Shown here: piece by piece, positions 59,237 through 64,000 of the stretch | How positions within the stretch are numbered: the stretch's first letter is position 1 | Layout: each line of letters starts with the position of its first letter | Assembly (NCBI GenBank): GCA_027487835.1 | Contig: JAIYCU010000012.1 | Coordinates: 147,718 to 211,717 of the forward strand | Reading direction: 5' to 3' | Length of the DNA stretch: 64,000 bases | From: Bacteroidota bacterium | GTDB taxonomy: Bacteria > Bacteroidota > Bacteroidia > UKL13-3 | The notes under the pieces: generated by a model | Told to the model about the DNA's origin: nothing | What the model saw: the letters and a program-made list of their open reading frames with translations, nothing else | Database searches by the model: none | Translations under genes and position numbers: made by a program

Positions 59237-59836
59237 TTATTTGTTTTTAGATTTCAATTTGGATCTAATTTTGGAAAGGAATTCTGGCGTTATCCCTAAA
59301 TAAGCAGCTATTAAATGCTGAGGAACTCTCTGCACAATAGCTGGATACCGATTAACAAAGGCTAAATATCTTTCTTCGGCAGGCTCACTGTAAGTAGATA
59401 AAAGACGTTTCATTAAGGTTTCGTGAGTTCTTTGTACCATGAGTCTGAACATCCTATCGAAAGATGGAATCTTTTTAAAAAGACGTTCTTTGGCCTCATA
59501 ACTAATAAAAATTAGCTCGGTATCTTCGAGCGTTTCAATAAATAAATTTGAAGGTTTTTGCTGGGAAAAGCTAGCTAAATCACTTACCCACCACTCTTCG
59601 ATACCAAAATACAAATCCACTTCATTGCCATTTGCATTAAGGTAGTAAACTCGGCAGCACCCTTTATTAATAAAACCTTCAAAGGTGCAGACCTCGCCTG
59701 CCGAAAGCAATCTACTTTTCTTTTTATAATTTTTTACAGAAAGTTGCGAATGAAAATAGGCATAATCAGCTTCTGAAAGCATAATGCATCTGGCGATATA
59801 AGCATCAATTGAAGAGAAAATGGAGGGATTTGACAT
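59237..59836 (-). CDS. Crp/Fnr family transcriptional regulator
   Basis: cNMP-binding N-term; HLIAAYLGITPEFLSKIRSK HTH. Confidence 0.88.
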   Translation of the reverse strand: MSNPSIFSSIDAYIARCIMLSEADYAYFHSQLSVKNYKKKSRLLSAGEVCTFEGFINKGCCRVYYLNANGNEVDLYFGIEEWWVSDLASFSQQKPSNLFIETLEDTELIFISYEAKERLFKKIPSFDRMFRLMVQRTHETLMKRLLSTYSEPAEERYLAFVNRYPAIVQRVPQHLIAAYLGITPEFLSKIRSKLKSKNK

Positions 59837-60140
59837 GTAAATTATTAAATTTCTATTAAGTCACAAGTAAGTAATATCAAATTAAAATTTCCAAACAATC
59901 TTCAAAGTAAATTTAATCTTACATCAAATTAAATTAATTCGTATTAAGAAATCGCACTTAACCTGCGCAACACCTGATATTTTTAAAAACTCTTGGCTTG
60001 AAAAAACAGAAAACGCTTACCAGATCTCTTATACAAATCAATCATTAAGAAATATAATTCTATTTGATGTTTGGCATCATTTAGAATTTACTAAAGTAAC
60101 TTTTTAAGTCTCATTTTGGAAATTTTCTGTAAACTTGTAA

Positions 60141-61718
60141 ATGAGAAAATTTACATTCTTAGTTTTAATTTTGATATTTAACTTTCAGTTAAATGCACAA
60201 ATCACCATTGTTAATTCAGATATGGCCCAAGCAGGTGATACCTTGCGCTATTCTGTGGCTTCCTCGCTCAACAATTATGAAAAATCAGGTGCAAATGAAA
60301 TTTGGGATTTTAGCAAAATAGAACCCACCAGTCAAGATGTTCAAAGGTATTTTACACCCACCTCTACGCCATATTTACTTCAATTCTTCTCTGCCACTTA
60401 TGGACTCCCAGAGCAATTAGATTTAGGTCCCGTAGGTGGCGCAGGATTTGCCTCTAATGTTTTTGGATTTTACAGAAGTAACAATGCCGCCTTGGTAAAT
60501 GTTGGAAAAGGTGCAACTGTTCAAAGCCTTCCTCTTGGAATTGTTTATACCCAAAGAGATACCATTTTAAAATTCCCTCTAAGTTATGGCAATGTGAAGT
60601 TTGGATATTTTGAAGGTAGTGCAAGCCTGTTAGGCCTTGGCGCTTTGGTTCAAACCGGAACTAGAAGAACTGAAGTGGATGGCTGGGGAACCATAAAAAC
60701 CCCTTACGGAACTTTTGATTGCATAAGAGTGATTTCTGAAGTGGATGGTGTAGATTCTATTTCGTTTAATGGATTTGGTATTCCAGTACCAAATAGCAGA
60801 ACAGAATATTATTGGTTTGGCAAAAATCAAAAATTTCCATTAATGGAAGTTATCGTTAATAATTTGACCCAAGAAACTAAAATTAGGTATAAAGACATTT
60901 ATAGACCAGAATTATATAAGAGTAATGCAAGATTTACCGCAAGCAGAACAACAGCAAGTACAAAAGATACAATTAATCTTAATAATCAATCAATAGGATT
61001 CCCAACAGGTTATACATGGACAATTACGCCGAACACTTACAGATTTGTAGCAAATACTAATAATAAAAGTGCTAGTCCGCGTGTAATTTTTGATGCACTT
61101 GGTAAATATTCTGTAAGCTTAGCTGTAAATTATAATGGGGGTTTTGATGATACTACACGACTTGAGTATATTTCTATTTCGCAAGGTTTAGAAGTAAATT
61201 TCTTAGCAGATAAACCTACGCCAGCCATAAACGAAATTGTTTCTTTTACAGATGAAACCAAAGGTAATCCAATAGCATGGCAATGGACCTTTATACCCAA
61301 TACAGGTGTTCAGTTTGTTGAAAGTACAAGTGCCTCTAGCCAAAATCCAAAAGTAAAGTTTACACTTAAAGGGAATTATGCGGTTAGGTTAAGAGCTATT
61401 AATGCAGCTGGCGCTGTAACTTTAACTAAAGAAAATTATATTCAGGTTTGGCCAACTGGTTTAACAATTAATTCAGCTAATTTTAGCGGAATTAAGTTTT
61501 TCCCAAATCCTGTAAAAGACTTTGTCCAATTTGAAAACAATTGGAATAATGCAATTAAGGTCAAAATTACTAATCTTTTAGGTGAAGAGATTATGCGTAT
61601 ATCGCTAGAGCCTCTAAGCACTACAAGAATTTCGGTTCAACCCTTACCACCTGGATTGTATATCATCGAAAGTGAAATGGGTGATCATAGCGCTGCCCAA
61701 AAATTGATTATTGAATAA
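60141..61718 (+). CDS. Secreted PKD-like protein with T9SS C-terminal domain
   Basis: Signal peptide; PKD-like SFTDETKGNPIAWQWTF; IKFFPNPVKDFVQFENNWN...GLYIIESEMGDHSAAQKLIIE. Confidence 0.85.
   Translation: MRKFTFLVLILIFNFQLNAQITIVNSDMAQAGDTLRYSVASSLNNYEKSGANEIWDFSKIEPTSQDVQRYFTPTSTPYLLQFFSATYGLPEQLDLGPVGGAGFASNVFGFYRSNNAALVNVGKGATVQSLPLGIVYTQRDTILKFPLSYGNVKFGYFEGSASLLGLGALVQTGTRRTEVDGWGTIKTPYGTFDCIRVISEVDGVDSISFNGFGIPVPNSRTEYYWFGKNQKFPLMEVIVNNLTQETKIRYKDIYRPELYKSNARFTASRTTASTKDTINLNNQSIGFPTGYTWTITPNTYRFVANTNNKSASPRVIFDALGKYSVSLAVNYNGGFDDTTRLEYISISQGLEVNFLADKPTPAINEIVSFTDETKGNPIAWQWTFIPNTGVQFVESTSASSQNPKVKFTLKGNYAVRLRAINAAGAVTLTKENYIQVWPTGLTINSANFSGIKFFPNPVKDFVQFENNWNNAIKVKITNLLGEEIMRISLEPLSTTRISVQPLPPGLYIIESEMGDHSAAQKLIIE
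60647..60656 (-). repeat. Dispersed motif GGTTTGAACC (top strand GGTTCAAACC)
   Basis: Exact 10-mer; coding (VQTG). Confidence 0.9.
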
Positions 61719-61776
61719 AATTTGTTGAAAACACATCACGAACCTAATTACTGAGTAGATATATTTGCAGGCTATT

Positions 61777-63435
61777 ATGCTATTATCACTCAGCATTCAA
61801 AATTTTGCCATCATTTCTGCCACTCAAATTCAATTTGATAAAGGCTTAAATATTATCACTGGAGAAACTGGTGCAGGTAAATCTATACTTATGGGAGCCT
61901 TGGGCCTTATTTTAGGCAATCGGGCAGATACCAAGGATGTAATGCAAGGAAAAGATAAGTGTGTAATAGAGGCCGCATTTTCAATCGATGGATATAACCT
62001 TCAGTCTTTCTTTGAAACCAATGAACTAGATGAAGTAAACCCTTGCATCGTCAGACGCGAGCTTACTTCTAATGGAAAATCTAGGGCCTTTATCAATGAT
62101 ACTCCTGTAACCTTACAATTGCTTAGAACCTTTGGTCTACAATTAATTGACATAGTTTCACAGCATCAAACATTAGAACTTAATGAAAGTAGTTTTCAAC
62201 TGCAAGTTTTAGATGCAATTGCTAACAATCAAGAGGCTTTAACTGACTATAAAGCATCGTTTAAATCCTATAAAAAGGCCCTCAATTCGTTACAAGAATT
62301 ACAACAAAAAGAAGCAAATTCAAGGCAAGATGAAGATTACTTGCGTTTTGTTTTAGGAGAACTTCAAGAACTTAATCTTAAAGAGGGCGAGCAAGAATTA
62401 TTAGAAGTTAAATTAAATGAACTTAGTAATGCAGAAGGAATTCAGCAAGCTGCAAGTTTTGTTAGTGGTCTATTAGAAGGCGGTGAACATGGAATTTTAG
62501 ACCAACTGCGCGAAGGCAGAGCACAATTAGCTGCTGCGGCCAAACATCACTTGGGTTTAAAAGCATTGTTGAACCGTTTGGATTCGAATCTTGAAGATTT
62601 AAAAGATCTTTCTAGAGAATTACAACAGGTGTCAGAGCAAACCCAATTAGACCCTGAATCCTTGCAAGCAGCAGAAGGAAGGTTGCAACAATTCTTTCAT
62701 TTGCAAAAGAAGCATAAAGTTAATAATACCAATGAATTAATTGCCTTAATGCATGAATTTGAATCAAAATTTGAGGCTTTAGGAAGTTTAGAAGTCGAAA
62801 TTGAAGCTGCTAAGAATTTAGTTACTCAAAGCAAGGATAAAATGTTGAAGACTGCCTCAAAATTAAGTAATTTAAGGCAGTCAGCCCTGGCTAATACTAG
62901 TCAACAAGTAAATGCTTTATTAACTCAGGTAGCATTACCCAATGCGGTTTTTGCGATATCACTCAAAGAATTAGAAATAGAAAAATATACCTTAGAAGGC
63001 GCAGAAGAAATTAGCTTTTTATTTAGTGCTAATAAAGGATTTGATCCACAACCCATTAATAAAGTAGCCAGTGGCGGGGAACTAAGCAGATTGATGCTTT
63101 GTCTAAAATCCTTAATTGCAGATAAAGTTCAATTGCCAAGTATTGTTTTTGACGAAATTGATACAGGTATTTCTGGAGAAGCGGCTCAAAAAGTTGCCCA
63201 AGTAATGCAAATGCATGCAAAAAATCATCAAGTAATTGCAATAACCCATTTGCCACAAATTGCAGGAAAAGCACAACAACATTTGTACGTTTATAAAAAC
63301 GCTGAGGGTGCTATTACCCAAACCCTAATAAAATCTCTAAGTACTAGTGAAAGAATAGAGGAACTTGCTCGCATGTTAAGTGGTGAAAATCCATCAGAAA
63401 ATGTGAAGGCAGCAGCTAGAGAATTAATGAATTAA
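61777..63435 (+). CDS. recN: DNA repair protein RecN
   Basis: LNIITGETGAGKSILMGALGLILGNRAD; VASGGELSRLMLCLK; IVFDEIDTGISGEAAQKV. Confidence 0.97.
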   Translation: MLLSLSIQNFAIISATQIQFDKGLNIITGETGAGKSILMGALGLILGNRADTKDVMQGKDKCVIEAAFSIDGYNLQSFFETNELDEVNPCIVRRELTSNGKSRAFINDTPVTLQLLRTFGLQLIDIVSQHQTLELNESSFQLQVLDAIANNQEALTDYKASFKSYKKALNSLQELQQKEANSRQDEDYLRFVLGELQELNLKEGEQELLEVKLNELSNAEGIQQAASFVSGLLEGGEHGILDQLREGRAQLAAAAKHHLGLKALLNRLDSNLEDLKDLSRELQQVSEQTQLDPESLQAAEGRLQQFFHLQKKHKVNNTNELIALMHEFESKFEALGSLEVEIEAAKNLVTQSKDKMLKTASKLSNLRQSALANTSQQVNALLTQVALPNAVFAISLKELEIEKYTLEGAEEISFLFSANKGFDPQPINKVASGGELSRLMLCLKSLIADKVQLPSIVFDEIDTGISGEAAQKVAQVMQMHAKNHQVIAITHLPQIAGKAQQHLYVYKNAEGAITQTLIKSLSTSERIEELARMLSGENPSENVKAAARELMN

Positions 63436-63466
63436 TCTATATAAAAATAGTATATTGCAATCATAC

Positions 63467-64000
63467 ATGAGTTTAAGCTTACAATACAACACCGAAAGAG
63501 GTAAACTGAGGATTTCTGAACATGGAAGAATCATCCAAAAAATGATTGAAGTTGCCATTGATGAACCAAATAGAGAAAGAAGACAAAAAATTGCAGAAGA
63601 AATTATTCGTTTGCTTAACCAGTTTAATCCGCAATTAAAGGAAGTTGCAGATTATAAAATCAAACTTTGGGACCACTTATTTATAATGAGTGATTTTAAA
63701 TTGGATGTTGATTCACCATACCCAATTCCAACTAAAGAAACACTTTCTTCAAGGCCAGAGCCAATGGCTTATCCTCAATCTAGAATTAAGTATAGATTTT
63801 ATGGTAAGACTGTGGCAAAAATGATAGAGAAATTAGCCGAGATGGAAGAAGGTCCGCAACGTACTGCATATATTAATGCAATTGGTTCATTTATGAAAAT
63901 GAGCAGTAAAGCATGGAACTTAGAAATGCTCCAAGATGATGAAGTAATGCAGCATCTTGCCGAATTGAGTAAAGGTAAAATTAGGTTAGAAGAAAGCGAA
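63467..64000 (+). CDS. DUF4290 protein (runs off window)
   Basis: Read directly from ATG 63467: MSLSLQYNTERGKLRISEHGRIIQKMIEVAIDEPNRERRQKIAEEIIRLLNQFNP...; no in-frame stop to 64000. Confidence 0.85.
   Translation, partial: MSLSLQYNTERGKLRISEHGRIIQKMIEVAIDEPNRERRQKIAEEIIRLLNQFNPQLKEVADYKIKLWDHLFIMSDFKLDVDSPYPIPTKETLSSRPEPMAYPQSRIKYRFYGKTVAKMIEKLAEMEEGPQRTAYINAIGSFMKMSSKAWNLEMLQDDEVMQHLAELSKGKIRLEESE

Noticed and set aside
1-64000. Prophage, transposon or integrated element
   Set aside because: No integrase, transposase, phage structural gene or att-like duplication near the tRNA was seen; gene content is housekeeping throughout.

Overview
AT-rich chromosomal window from a member of the Bacteroidota. 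The evidence is T9SS genes gldK/L/M/N plus a PorP/SprF homologue, three proteins with T9SS-type C-terminal sorting domains, and DUF3078, DUF4271, DUF4290 and CCDC81/SPOR proteins. It is densely coding, with about 57 credible CDSs and one tRNA-Arg(ACG). Most genes are housekeeping: topA, aroC, hmgA, purC, map, a cysteine desulfurase, hemW, dihydroorotase, recN and others. I saw no prophage, transposase, integrase or CRISPR array. Three signals stand out. (1) The near-palindromic 10-mer GGTTTGAACC/GGTTCAAACC occurs exactly 19 times in 64 kb, far above a rough composition-based expectation of about 0.1. It sits on both strands, in every kind of gene and in intergenic hairpins, with extended consensus TTCGGTTTGAACCAA. 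It resembles a HIP1-like, uptake-like or protein-binding dispersed motif. (2) A precisely 21-bp-phased, 42-bp-unit tandem array lies between a yceI-like gene and the tRNA-Arg. (3) A three-gene SMC-like ATPase/kleisin-like/KITE-like operon resembles MksBEF or a Wadjet core without a visible JetD nuclease. All calls come from reading the sequence and the supplied ORF track; no database search was run.
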